Below, one piece after another: positions 17,903-27,455 of a stretch of 64,000 bases of DNA. Position 1 is the first letter of the stretch. Every line of letters starts with the position of its first letter. The DNA is from JBBDMC01 sp963826055 (GTDB taxonomy: Bacteria > Pseudomonadota > Alphaproteobacteria > Rhizobiales > Kaistiaceae): the NCBI GenBank assembly GCA_963826055.1, contig CAWGVO010000020.1, forward strand, positions 9,153 through 73,152. Direction: 5' to 3'. The position numbers and the translations under genes are program-made. The notes beneath the pieces are model-generated. The model saw nothing but the letters and a program-made list of their open reading frames with translations. It searched no databases and was not told the origin of the DNA.

Positions 17903-19349
17903 ATGAGCCGACCTAGGACCCTGTTCGACAAGCTGTGGGACTCGCATGCGATCGCGCTTCCCGGCCAAGGCGACGCCGGGAAAGAGCGGCGGTCGCTCCT
18001 GTGGATTGACCGGCATTTCGTGCACGAAGGCTCTCACCACGCCTTCGCCAGGCTGGCCGGGCGCGGAAGCCGGGTGGCGCGGCCCGACCTGACGTTCGCG
18101 GTTGCCGACCACTACGTGCCGGTGCGCGGGGCACGGGCGAAGACCGCTTCGCCCGAGATCGAGCGGATGATTCGCCAGCTCGAGCGCAATTCGGCGGAAA
18201 ACGCGATCGCGCTCTTCGGCGCCGGTGATCCGCGCCAGGGCATCGTCCATGTCGTCGGCCCGGAAGAGGGGCTGACCCTGCCCGGCCTCACGGTTGTGTG
18301 CGGCGACAGCCACACCTCCACCCACGGCGCCTTCGGCGCCTTCGCCTTCGGCATCGGTGCCTCGGAGGTCGCCCACGTGCTGGCGACGCAGACGCTGTGG
18401 CAGCGCAAGCCGAAGCAGATGCGTGTCACCGTTGATGGACGCCTGCCGGCGGGTGTCGCCGCCAAGGACGTGATCCTGTCGATCATCGCCCGGATCGGTG
18501 CCGGTGGTGCGGTCGGCCACGCGATCGAGTATGCCGGCAGCACCATCCGCGGCCTCTCGATGGAAGGGCGGATGACGATCTGCAACATGTCGATCGAGTG
18601 CGGCGCGCGGCTCGGCATGGTGGCGCCGGACGATGTCACCTTCGACTGGATCGCGGGACGCCCGTATGCGCCGGCGGGCGACGATTTCGACAAGGCGGTG
18701 GAGGCGTGGAGCGGTCTCGGCAGCGATCCCGACGCGGCCGTCGACCGCGAAGTGGCGATCGCGGCGGACGAGATCGCGCCGGTTGTCACCTGGGGCAACA
18801 GCCCGGAGGACGCGCTGCCGATCACCGCATTCGTGCCCGACCCGGCGAGGATCGGCGACGCCGACAAGGCGCGCTCGGTCGCCGATGCGCTCGACTACAT
18901 GGGACTCGTGCCCGGCCGGCCGCTCGAGCGGCATCGCCATCGACCGGGTCTTCATCGGATCGTGCACCAACGCGCGCATCGAGGACCTGCGCGCTGCCGC
19001 CGCGGTCCTCGCCGGGCGGCGCGCCAAGGTGCCGGGCCTCATCTCTCCCGGCTCGACGCAGGTCAAGCACCAGGCGGAGGAGGAGGGGCTCGACCAAATC
19101 TTCCGCGAGGCCGGCCTCGAATGGGCGGGCGCCGGGTGCTCGATGTGCGTGGCGATGAACGGCGACGTCGTGCCGCCGGGCGAGCGCTGCGCCAGCACCA
19201 CCAACCGCAACTTCCGCGGCCGCCAGGGGCCGGGATCGCGCACCCACCTGATGTCGCCGGCGATGGTCGCCGCCGCCGCGGTTGCCGGCTGCCTCACCGA
19301 CGTTCGCCCGATGCTGGAAGGGCGGCCGGTCCTGGAGCACCAGGCGTGA
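17903..19349 (+). CDS. leuC: Aconitase-superfamily hydratase large subunit (LeuC-like), one frameshift
   Basis: Corrected length 481 residues. Conserved blocks: LWDSHAI, IDRHFVHEGS, VVCGDSHTSTHGAFGAFAFG, EYAGSTIRGLSMEGRMTICN, and the [4Fe-4S] cysteines in FIGSCTNARIEDL and GAGCSMCVAMN. A +1 C near 18930 (CTCGAG/CGGC) interrupts the frame before GIAIDRVFIGSC. By sequence it is a 3-isopropylmalate dehydratase type large subunit; by context (GntR, KRCGH lyase, HyuAB) it may be a catabolic hydratase, as dimethylmaleate hydratase is in nicotinate degradation. Genuine leucine biosynthesis remains possible if no other leuC exists in the genome. Its stop and the LeuD-like start share one base. Confidence 0.88.
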
Positions 19350-19994
19350 TGCAGCCGTTCGTCGCCGTCACTTCCCGCGCCGTGCCGCTCGACATCGCCA
19401 ACGTCGACACCGACCAGATCATCCCGGCGCGTTTCATGACCAGGCCGCGGGCAGAAGGGTTACGGTCCGTTCCTGCTGCACGATCTCCGCTACGACGAGG
19501 CGGGACGTGAGCGGGCTGGGTTCCCGCTGAACGATATCGCGCACCGTGATGCGGCGATCCTCGTCGCGGGGCGCAACTTCGGCACCGGCTCGTCACGCGA
19601 GGCCGCGGTCTATGCCCTGTGGGACGCGGGCTTCCGCTGCGTCATCGCACCGAGCTTCGGCGATATCTTCGCCGCGAACGCGGTCAAGAACGGCCTCCTG
19701 CCGGCGCGGGTCACCGAGGCCGACCGGGAGCGCCTGATGGCGGCGCTGTCGGCGGACCCCGAGATGCCGGTCACCGTCCGCCTCGCCGAGCAGGATATCG
19801 CGTGGCGGGACCAGGTGGCGCATTTCGAGATCGCGCCCGACGCGAAAGAGCAGCTCCTCAACGGCTGGGACGACATCGACATGACGCTGCGCTACACAGA
19901 GGCGATCGGCCTCTGGTCCGCCGCCGACGAGACACGCCGCCCGTGGGCCCGGCCCCGCCGGCCCGCCGATAAACCAGACATGGAGGCACCATGA
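19349..19994 (+). CDS. leuD: Aconitase-superfamily hydratase small subunit (LeuD-like), one frameshift
   Basis: Corrected length 214 residues. Family motifs: PLDIANVDTDQIIPARFM, the swivelling-domain VAGRNFGTGSSREAAVYAL, VIAPSFGDIFAANAVKNG and the C-terminal GWDDIDMTLRY. One extra G in GGG near 19459 breaks the frame. It supplies the mobile domain that closes over the Fe-S cluster of the large subunit. The stop overlaps the start of methyltransferase 2 (ATGA), tying the hydratase directly to the methyltransferase cassette. Confidence 0.88.
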
Positions 19995-21052
19995 CCGCGC
20001 CACACCCGCTCGACAGCCGGGCCGACATCGATTTCGTGCTCGCCCTCCGCCGGCGCTGGTCCGACCGGCTGTATCCGGAACTTCGCCGCGAATTCGATAC
20101 GGTCGCCGACCCGGCCGCCGCGACCGACCGCGAAGAGGCCGGCAAGGTCACCGAGACGCTGCCGCTCTATCCGTGGTTCGCGTGGATGGAGCGCGGCTCG
20201 CAGAAGATGCTGTGGCGGGCGGTGGAGCGGAGCGTCGCCGACACGTCGCCCTTCGAACTGCCGGCATCGCCCAAGGGTTCGCTGGAACTCCATCCCGAGA
20301 TGGAAATGCCGGCCTGGTACACCGACTGGGACATTCACGTGCAGCCGGGCGGCGTGTGGCAGACCGACATGTCGGCGCGCACCTACGAACTCGGCGCCAA
20401 GCTGGTGATGCTGGGCGACAACGACGACTACGCCTTCCACCGCCGCTTCGTCGAAACCAGCCTCGCGCCGCTCGCCGGCCGCACGGTCACCCGCCTCGTC
20501 GACCTCGGCTGCGGCTTCGGCAAATCGACGTGGCCGCTGAAGCGGGCGTTTCCCGATGCAGAGGTCATCGGCCTCGACCTTGCGGCGCCGTGCCTGCGCA
20601 TGGCGCACGTCAAGGCCGAGCAGCAGGGGCTGGCGATCCGCTTCATCCAGGCCAACGCCGAGGCGACGGGTCTGGAAGCGGGACGCGCGGATCTCGTCAC
20701 CTCGACCATGCTGATCCACGAGATGCCGCTGCCGGCGCTGGAAGCGACGATCGCAGAGACGGCGCGCCTCCTGAAGCCCGGCGGTATCCTGCGCTTCCTC
20801 GACTTCCACTACACCGGCGACGGTTTCCGCGACTTCGCCATGTTCGAGCACGGGGCGCGCAACAACGAGCCGTTCATGCCGGGAATGATGGGCGCCGATA
20901 CGGAGGGCATGTGCGCGCGCGCCGGTCTCACCAACGTGCGCTGGGTGGCGTTCGACGAGCGCGGCGGCGGCAGGCTGGACGAACTGGCCTGGCCGAAGCG
21001 GGCCGAGTGGCACTTCCCGTGGGCGGTGCTGGAGGCAGAGCGGCCGTCATGA
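19991..21052 (+). CDS. Class I SAM-dependent methyltransferase with family-specific N-terminal domain (methyltransferase 2)
   Basis: 353 residues, intact. Helical N-terminal domain (1-130) with PAWYTDWDIHVQPGGVWQTD, corresponding to PGYYEFDFHRQ..GIWRG in methyltransferase 1; Rossmann motif I LVDLGCGFGKSTWPLKRAFP, EVIGLDLAAPCLRMAH, LVTSTMLIHEMPLPALEATI and LKPGGILRFLDFHY. The motif I CGFGK, the D-L-A-x-P-C-L-R signature and the HE(M/L)P motif are all shared with methyltransferase 1, so the two are diverged duplicates. Coupled upstream to LeuD and downstream to a small helical gene. Acceptor unknown. Confidence 0.85.
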   Translation: MTAPHPLDSRADIDFVLALRRRWSDRLYPELRREFDTVADPAAATDREEAGKVTETLPLYPWFAWMERGSQKMLWRAVERSVADTSPFELPASPKGSLELHPEMEMPAWYTDWDIHVQPGGVWQTDMSARTYELGAKLVMLGDNDDYAFHRRFVETSLAPLAGRTVTRLVDLGCGFGKSTWPLKRAFPDAEVIGLDLAAPCLRMAHVKAEQQGLAIRFIQANAEATGLEAGRADLVTSTMLIHEMPLPALEATIAETARLLKPGGILRFLDFHYTGDGFRDFAMFEHGARNNEPFMPGMMGADTEGMCARAGLTNVRWVAFDERGGGRLDELAWPKRAEWHFPWAVLEAERPS

Positions 21053-21366
21053 CCGACGACAACGCGGAACTGATCTTCTTCGGGGACCGTGAGGTCGACC
21101 GGCTGGCGCAACTGGTCTTCGACCTCGCCGCCCAGCTCCACATCGAGCGCCAGCGGCGGCTGGCGCTGGAGACGCTGCTGGTCCGCTCCGGCGCGATCAA
21201 GGCCGCCGACCTCGCGGCGCTGGCGGACGACCGCGACTTCCTCGCGGCCGCGCGGGCCGAACTCGATGAATTGCAGCGGCGGCTCCTCAACATCCTGATC
21301 GAGGCGGGCGACCGGCTGACGCCGCTGCGCGAGGAGACCCGGAGCCGTCGCGACCCGTCGCCGTAG
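21049..21366 (+). CDS. Small helical (coiled-coil) partner protein 2
   Basis: 105 residues, ATGA-coupled to methyltransferase 2. REVDRLAQLVFDLAAQLHIE followed by RQRRLALETLL aligns with the helix of the protein at 6256-6477; a second helix, FLAAARAELDELQRRLLNIL, is absent from the shorter paralogue. Highly charged, no signal peptide, no membrane segment. No known family recognised; probable structural or regulatory subunit of the methyltransferase (inference from the twice-repeated gene order). Confidence 0.65.
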   Translation: MTDDNAELIFFGDREVDRLAQLVFDLAAQLHIERQRRLALETLLVRSGAIKAADLAALADDRDFLAAARAELDELQRRLLNILIEAGDRLTPLREETRSRRDPSP

Positions 21367-21369
21367 ACG

Positions 21370-23263
21370 CTAGATGGCCTGCACGTACTGCGGTTCCGGT
21401 TGCGCGGTCGCCCGGTGCCGGCTGCGGATCGTCGATGCCGCGTCCTTTGCCATCCGCACATAGGTGCGGCTCTTCCACCGGTCCACCAGCGCGATGCCGT
21501 AGTCGCTGATCTGCCGGTAGCTGCCGTTCGCCAGCAAGTCGGCGTTGCCGGCGCCGTCTTCGGCGACCGATTCCACCCAGCGCCGCAGCGGTTTCTGCAA
21601 CAGGTGCTGGATCGGTCCCTGGAATTGCAGCTTCTTCTTCCGGTCGAGCACCCTGGCGGGAAGATACGGGCGCATCGCGTCCCGCAGCACGCGCTTGGTG
21701 AAGCCGTGGCCGATAATGCTCTCCGGCGGCAGCGACAGGGTGTAGCTCACCAGCCGCCAATCGAGGAAAGGCATGCGCATCTCGATACCGCTCGACATGC
21801 TCAGCATGTCGTAACGCGTAAGCAGCGGCTGGATGCCCTCGTTGATCCGCCAGAACATCTTGGCGTTGACGGGCGGCAGCGTGTTGGCGGTCTCCCAGAG
21901 GCCGCGGTCACGAACCGCCGCGTCGACGGCGGGAAGCGCGATGCGGTTGCCCAGCAGATCCCCGGAACGCTCCGAGCAGGGGCGGGGAGGAAAGGAGCAC
22001 CAGGATGGCGAGAACCTCGGCCTTCGAGTTGTGCCTGAAATACGGACTTCCCTGCGTCAGGCCGTGCGCGGTGCGGACAAGGTCCAGCGTCCGCGCGGGC
22101 CGCTTCAGCCACGAGGCCTCGAGCTGGATGAAGCGGAAAGCGTCGTAGTAATAGCCGGCGAGAATCTCGTCGGCGCCCTGACCGTCGAGGGAAACCCGGA
22201 TGCCGTTCCGCCGCATGGCGCGGTAGAGGTACCACGCCGGCAGGTTGGTCAGCGGCAGCCCCTCGGTCAGATAGAGGTATTCGTCGATCTCGTCGGCGTC
22301 GGCACGTTCGAACACGTCGAGAACGATGGGCTCGACGCCGACGGCGCCGCACGCGGCCTCGGCGTAAGCGAGCTCGTCGTGATCGGTGCCGGGTGCCACC
22401 GCCGTGAAGGCGCGCGACCAGTCGGCGGGACGTCTGGCGACCGAGTTCTTGCCGAGCGCATGAACGGCGGCGAGTACCGACGAGGAGTCGACGCCGCCGC
22501 TGATCGCGGTCGCGACCGGCACGTCGGAACGCAGTCGCAGCCGGCAAGCGTCGAAGAAGAGTTCGCGAAACTGGTCCACCTGCTCGCGATAGGGCGTTTC
22601 GACCCTGTTCACGAAGTCGATCGGGTGCCACCAGCGGCTGATGGCGAGCGGCTCGCGCGGCCCGGGCAGGATGGCGTTGCTCCCGGCGGGAAGCATCCGG
22701 GGGCCGCGACCTTCATGTCCGTCGCCGGCGACATCAAGTGAGCCGGTGTCCAGCCAGGGGAGGGCGAAGAAGGCTTTCGGTTCCGAGGCGAAGGCGAAAC
22801 CGTTCCCCGTCTCCACATACCACAACGGCTTCACGCCGAAGCGGTCGCGGGAGAAGAACAGACTGCGGGTCTGGTTGTCCCAGATGACGAACGCCCACAT
22901 GCCGTTGAACTTCTCCTGACAGGCAGGTCCCCATTCGGCGTAGGCGTTGAGGATGACTTCGGTGTCGGAGTCGGTGTGGAACTTGTAGCCCCTGGCTTGC
23001 AGCTGGCCGCGGATCTCGATGAAGTTGTAGATCTCGCCGTTGAAGACGATGGCATAGCGCGTGTCGGGCGTCGCCATCGGCTGCAGTGCACGCGGGTCGG
23101 GGTCGACGATGGCGAGGCGGCGGTGGCCGAGGCCCAGGCGTTCGTGGTCGGCGGTCATGTGTCCATGGCCGTCGGGCCCTCGATGGGCCAGCATGTCCGT
23201 GAATGTAACGAGGTCCTCGATCTCGCGCGGTTGCGAGGACCAGTAGCCCACTATCCCGCACAT
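21370..23263 (-). CDS. asnB: Asparagine synthase-type glutamine amidotransferase (AsnB family), one frameshift
   Basis: Corrected length 630 residues. Class II glutaminase with catalytic Cys2 (MCGIVGYWSS), RLGLGHRRLAIVD, VFNGEIYNF; synthetase with the PP-loop ATISGGVDSSSVLAAVH, SLDGQGADEILAGYY and MPFLDWRLVSY. One extra G near 21958 splits the frame before DLLGNRIALP. Proteins of this family in surface loci amidate sugars, uronic acids or peptide carboxylates rather than free aspartate. It is the last gene of a minus-strand group with an isomerase, an ATP-grasp ligase and an acyltransferase, and converges on the catabolic island. Confidence 0.9.
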
Positions 23264-23286
23264 CTTCGTCGCCTTGCTTTTGAAAG

Positions 23287-23309
23287 GGCCCGGGCGGAGT
23301 GCCTGGGCC
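23287..23309. terminator. Hairpin between the PrpF-like gene and asnB
   Basis: GGCCCGGGC, a five-base loop, then GCCTGGGCC: 8 of 9 stem pairs. It lies between two minus-strand genes 75 bases apart. On the minus strand it is followed by an imperfect T-run, so it could reduce read-through into asnB or act as an attenuator. Confidence 0.35.
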
Positions 23310-23337
23310 TACGGTCAGTTGCCCTTCTGTTGTCGGC

Positions 23338-24597
23338 TCATCGTGGCATGACGCCAGGGACGAGCGATGTCACTGCGGCCGTGCGGGTCCTTGTCGGGAC
23401 CGCCGTCACAACGTTCGTCCGGGATGGCTCATGCGGCTGGGCCAGGTGGGTGAGGTGGACTGTGCCGGTCATCAGCCGGCGCGTGGTACGGATCGCGTAG
23501 GCGCGTTCGACGACAACGCCGTCGTCGGTTGCGCGCCAATCCTGCCGCGGTTCGATCATGCCGCTCGGATGGCCGATCTTCAGCGCTATCGGCGAACTGA
23601 CCGCCCCGCCGATGGCGCGGTTGACCACCGAATCCGGGACGACGGCCGCGCCAATCGTCGCCATGGCGCCGGTCACGGCATAGGAGGTGTGGAAGTTCTG
23701 GCTGGAAATGACACGGCCGAGCATGTCGACCTCGTGCCCGGCGAAGCCATCGCGGCCGTTGTCGAAGACGTAATCGCGCGGCGGCGAGACGATGGAAATT
23801 TTCGGCACGGCGGGTGACAGGCGGAGCGCATCCTCCGGGCGATCGACCAGACCGCACAGGACCGCCGCCTGACCGCGAAGATGCTCGGCGATTTCGAGCA
23901 ACTCGCGCCGCTGTTCACTCGCCAGTGGTGCGATCGCGTGGTCGAGACCGAGGTCGTTCGCCGCGATGAACACGTAGACGGTGCCGGAGTCGACGATGCT
24001 CGCGTCGATGTCCGTGCCGGAGGGCAGGCGGAGCCGATCGACCGCGCGACCGGACGGCAGGAGGCCGCGGCCGATGGTGCTGGCCGGATCGATGAAGGCG
24101 AGTTCGACGGGAACGCCGCTCAGGACCATGCCCATGGACTTCGCCCGTGCCGCCCGTTCGCGGAACTCCGCCGTGTCCATGAAGCGGGCATCGACGCGCG
24201 CGTTGGCCTGCGGGTTGAACAGGCGCACGGTGGCGCTGGTGCTCGTGCAGAGCCCTTCCTCGATGGCGTAGAGGGCGACGGCGGAAACCAGGTTGCCGCA
24301 GTTCGACCCGTACTTCACCCGCCCGCTGCCGGGCGTGATCACACCGAAGGTGCATTCGACATCGGCGTCGGGTCGGGTGGAGGGCCATACCTCCACGACC
24401 TTGTTGAGCAGCATGTCATTGCCGCCGAGCCCGTCGGCCGCGCGCAGGTCCTCGCCAGCGACAATGTCGAGCAGCAGGCGGTCGCGGATCGCCGGATCGC
24501 TCGGGATGTGCTCGGGCCGGAAGAAGAAGCCGCGAGTGGTGCCGCCGCGCATAACCACGCACGGCACCTTGGAATCGGGGCGGTACTGGATGGTCAT
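23338..24597 (-). CDS. PrpF/4-oxalomesaconate tautomerase family isomerase
   Basis: 419 residues. The diagnostic start VPCVVMRGGTTRGFFFRPEH is followed by LGGNDMLLNKVVEVWPS, YGSNCGNLVSAVALYAIEEG (with the catalytic-loop Cys) and IDPASTIGRGLLPSG. PrpF-fold enzymes move double bonds or protons in unsaturated di- and tricarboxylic acids (2-methylaconitate, 4-oxalomesaconate, itaconate-like acids) without cofactor. Its ATG overlaps the stop of the ATP-grasp gene. The start at 24597 was chosen because the family begins here. In this locus it may prepare a carboxylic acid for activation by the ATP-grasp enzyme (inference). Confidence 0.88.
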   Translation of the reverse strand: MTIQYRPDSKVPCVVMRGGTTRGFFFRPEHIPSDPAIRDRLLLDIVAGEDLRAADGLGGNDMLLNKVVEVWPSTRPDADVECTFGVITPGSGRVKYGSNCGNLVSAVALYAIEEGLCTSTSATVRLFNPQANARVDARFMDTAEFRERAARAKSMGMVLSGVPVELAFIDPASTIGRGLLPSGRAVDRLRLPSGTDIDASIVDSGTVYVFIAANDLGLDHAIAPLASEQRRELLEIAEHLRGQAAVLCGLVDRPEDALRLSPAVPKISIVSPPRDYVFDNGRDGFAGHEVDMLGRVISSQNFHTSYAVTGAMATIGAAVVPDSVVNRAIGGAVSSPIALKIGHPSGMIEPRQDWRATDDGVVVERAYAIRTTRRLMTGTVHLTHLAQPHEPSRTNVVTAVPTRTRTAAVTSLVPGVMPR

Positions 24598-25922
24598 TTG
24601 ACGGCTCGTTGAATGGCCACGGGGTTGGCAGGGGGCGCGGCCCCGCGGTCGCGGCTGAACAGGCGCCGTACGATCGCGCGCGGCATCTGGGCCCAGAAGA
24701 TGAGGCCCGGCCGGAGGTCGTCCCAACTGAATTCGGCCGTCACGACCGGCTTGCCGAAGAAGCCCTTGAGCCAGCCGAGCGGCGACAGCTTGCCGCGGAT
24801 CATCAGGCCGCTCGCGGCCCATATCTCGTCGCGCAGGTGGACCCAGCGCACCGGAACCCGGCCGCCGATGACGGGCCCGACCGATCCCGGTTCGACACAA
24901 TCGCGATAGGCGATCCAGGGGAAATCGACGCCGGCGCCGATCGCCAGCATGCTGGTGCGCACGGCGCGCGTGTTGATCTCGATGAGCTTCGGCGTGCCGT
25001 CGCGCGGATCGCGCTTGAACTCGACGCAGCCGATGCCGCGGTAGTCGAGGGCGCCGAGCAGTTCGACCGCGAGGCCGAGGACTTCCTCGTCGTCAACCGA
25101 CTCGGTCAGGCTGCAGTAGCCGAAGCCGGCGGGATACTGCCTGAGTTTCTTGCGCACGCACCCCGCGAGCACCTCGCCGTCGTCACTGAGGTAGCCGAGG
25201 AACGTGATCAGGTTCTCGTCCGGTCCCGGCACGATTTCCTGAATCATGAACTGGCTGCCGAGCGACAGGAGCTTCGCGCATTGCTCGACCAGTTGACGGG
25301 GGCCGGTCATCTCCAGCGCCTTGACGCGGCCGAACACCGACGTCACCTCCGCTCGCTTCCAGTCGGGCGAATAGAGCGGCTTGACGATCGCCGGGTACGA
25401 GATCTGCGCGGCGATCATGGGTAGCGCGCCGATGTCGGTCGGGAACCAGGTCTGCGGGACCGGAATGCCGATCGCGCCCGCCTGCTCGATCAACTCGCGC
25501 TTGTGCTGCGTGCGGGCGATGCAGGCGGCATCGGGCGAGGTGAAGAGGAAGTGATCGGCAAGGGCCGCCCGATGGTCGGCGATGAACTGGGCGGCGCCGT
25601 CCGACGCCGGAAAGAGAACCGGTCGCGTCCCGCTCTTGTCGGAAAAGGCGACCAGTGCGTCGACCAGCGCCAGCGGCTCGTCATAGAGGTTCGGGCAGGG
25701 AACGTGGGTGGCATAGCGCGAGCGGAGATCGGCCAGCGACCGGTCCGGATGAAAGCGAAAGACGCGAACGCCGTGACGGCCAAGACTGCGTGTCAGCGCG
25801 AGCGCGGCTTCGTTGATCGAAACCTTGCCGGCGGGTGCGCCGAGGTTGCCGCTGAGGACCACTGCCGGAACATCGGCGTGGTCGGATTTCTTATGATGTC
25901 TGGTCACTTTGTTGCCGCTCAC
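24594..25922 (-). CDS. ATP-grasp carboxylate-amine ligase-like protein
   Basis: 442 residues. Pre-ATP-grasp domain with AVVLSGNLGAPAGKVSINEA, ATP-binding lysine region YPAIVKPLYSPDW, EIVPGPDENLITFLGYLSDD, and metal-binding CVEFKRDPRDGTPKLIEINT. The class couples carboxylates to amines through acyl phosphates (D-aspartate ligase, carnosine synthase-like). The C-terminal 70 residues contain WLKGFFGKP and a basic tail suggesting membrane association. Coupled to the PrpF-like isomerase downstream and about 90 bases after the acyltransferase gene, so all three likely modify one surface or secreted compound. Confidence 0.85.
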   Translation of the reverse strand: MSGNKVTRHHKKSDHADVPAVVLSGNLGAPAGKVSINEAALALTRSLGRHGVRVFRFHPDRSLADLRSRYATHVPCPNLYDEPLALVDALVAFSDKSGTRPVLFPASDGAAQFIADHRAALADHFLFTSPDAACIARTQHKRELIEQAGAIGIPVPQTWFPTDIGALPMIAAQISYPAIVKPLYSPDWKRAEVTSVFGRVKALEMTGPRQLVEQCAKLLSLGSQFMIQEIVPGPDENLITFLGYLSDDGEVLAGCVRKKLRQYPAGFGYCSLTESVDDEEVLGLAVELLGALDYRGIGCVEFKRDPRDGTPKLIEINTRAVRTSMLAIGAGVDFPWIAYRDCVEPGSVGPVIGGRVPVRWVHLRDEIWAASGLMIRGKLSPLGWLKGFFGKPVVTAEFSWDDLRPGLIFWAQMPRAIVRRLFSRDRGAAPPANPVAIQRAVK

Positions 25923-26011
25923 TGACCTGTCGATTGGCCATCGTCAGTTCAATGCGCAACCGCGTGCGGTGGCAACGGGAAGTTACAATTAGCGTTAAAT
26001 CGTCCTGACTC

Positions 26012-27237
26012 TCACCAGATAGCGAGCAGCCGGCCGGCGATCCGCGTGCGCAGGTTTTCCGGAAGCGCGTAGAAGGCGCGCCGCATGGCCGGGCGCAGCG
26101 TCCGATGGACGAGGAACGCGTAGAGCCGTCCCGCGGTTGAGAGCGGCAGGACCATATCCTTGACTGTGACGCTGCCGGTCGCCCATTCCCGCTTGTTGCG
26201 GCTGTCGGGCGCCAGCATGTCGTATCGCCGCATGCCGCCCTCGGCGCAGGCACGGATGACGCTTTCGGTGAGAACGTTGCCGGCGCCGTACTGAGCGAAC
26301 TCGGGCACGAAAGTGCCGAGATAGAAATGGTAGGCGCCGCCACAAAGGAAGCCCACCTCGAATGCCGCGGTCTTGCCGCCGACGGTGAGGCGCGACATGA
26401 CGACACGCGAGTGTCCGGGTTCGACCGGCGCGATCGGTCCGCCGGCGCCCTGCCGCGCCGCGGCGACCAGCAGGTCGGCGGTCTTGTCATCCATGAAGGC
26501 CTGGCTCAGACGCCCGCTCTGGCGCAGCCACTCGCGCTTCAGCGCGAGCGCTTCGTGCATCCACGCCGCTGCTTCCTCGGGGCTCGCGGCCTGGGCGTAC
26601 TCGCACGCGCCAATTTCGGCGAGCTGCCGCTTGCGCTTGGACTGCTGGCGTCGCACGCGACCCTTGAGGCTCGTCATGTAGGCATCGGCGCCGCCGTCTC
26701 CCAACTCGGCGTACGGCGCTTCCTCGGGCGGTGCCCAGCTGGACACCGTCGCGGCAGCCGCCGGCGAGGGCGCCGTCGCCGCGCACGCGCGACAACAGCA
26801 GGAGATCGACGCCGCGTTCACGGCGAAGCGTCGTCGAGGCTGCGTCGACGATCTCGGCGGGATCGGCGGAAGGATCGATCAACATGTCGTCGTACTGCCC
26901 GACGGGTGCGCCGGCCAGGCGCGCGGTGGCGAACAGACCGCGTGAGGTGATTTCCACCGGCAGCGACGCCGACGAGCATCTCGCCGCGATAGACAAGGAC
27001 GACGGTGAGTCCGTCACCATCGCCGACCCCAGCGTAGGCGCGCGCCCAAAGCCGCAGAAAATCTTCCGTCTGGAAAACGATCGCGCCGGACGCCTGAGCC
27101 GCCAGACGGCGCACCGCATCGCGGCACTCGTCCAGCGCGTCCGCGCCCGCCAGAACGCGGCAGGAATATTTGCGGGCGGAGTCCAGCTTCGATGCGGTCA
27201 GTGCCGGCCCGCTCGTCGCGGCCAAAGTCATTCGCAT
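26012..27237 (-). CDS. GNAT-fold acyltransferase of the CelD/BcsL-FemAB type, two frameshifts
   Basis: Corrected length 407 residues. N-terminal GNAT-like half with IVFQTEDFLRLWARAYAGVG and LTVVLVYRGEMLVG; C-terminal half with RRQQSKRKRQLAEIG, FMDDKTADLLVAAARQG, EVGFLCGGAYHFYLGTFVPE and MRRYDMLAPDSRNKREW. Such tandem GNAT proteins transfer acyl or aminoacyl groups to polysaccharides or peptidoglycan and recur in exopolysaccharide loci. Two +1 breaks (near 26965 and 26757) are removed by deleting one base each, giving exactly 408 codons. First gene of the minus-strand group; divergent from the tRNA-like gene and the polysaccharide operon. Confidence 0.78.
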
Positions 27238-27351
27238 GAGCCTTCGTCTTCGCTTCGGCGACCCCGTCCCGGTGGTAAGCCGTTGATCGGCGCTTGGGAA
27301 GCGAAGGCGCCCGGATTCGATGAAAATGCTTAATGGTTTCCTCGGTTTGAC

Positions 27352-27359
27352 TTAACCAT
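27352..27359 (+). promoter_or_regulatory. TTAACCAT half-site (CtrA-like)
   Basis: The 8-mer lies in the gap between the acyltransferase gene and the tRNA-like gene, about 290 bases before the polysaccharide operon. TTAACCAT is a known CtrA half-site in alphaproteobacteria; the second half (TTAA seven bases away) is not present here. Confidence 0.3.
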
Positions 27360-27455
27360 ACCGGGCGCGGACGGCCGTGACGCTGGCCGGGTTTCGTCGA
27401 CGTTCGCCGTCGTGGGCGATTTCGTTCACGTTTGGCGGTTATCTGTCGCTTGCGC

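Noticed and set aside
17762..19297. 511-codon minus-strand frame over the LeuC-like gene
   Set aside because: Antisense shadow; the plus strand contains the Fe-S cysteines and aconitase motifs.
17903..19994. Calling the LeuCD-like pair plain leucine biosynthesis
   Set aside because: Sequence allows it, but coupling to a methyltransferase and a divergent GntR with a KRCGH lyase and HyuAB favours a catabolic hydratase; left open rather than asserted.
14253..21366. Reading the many frameshifted genes as true pseudogenes
   Set aside because: Each break is one G/C base, catalytic residues are intact, repairs give exact codon counts and restore ATGA couplings, and essential ispG is affected too.
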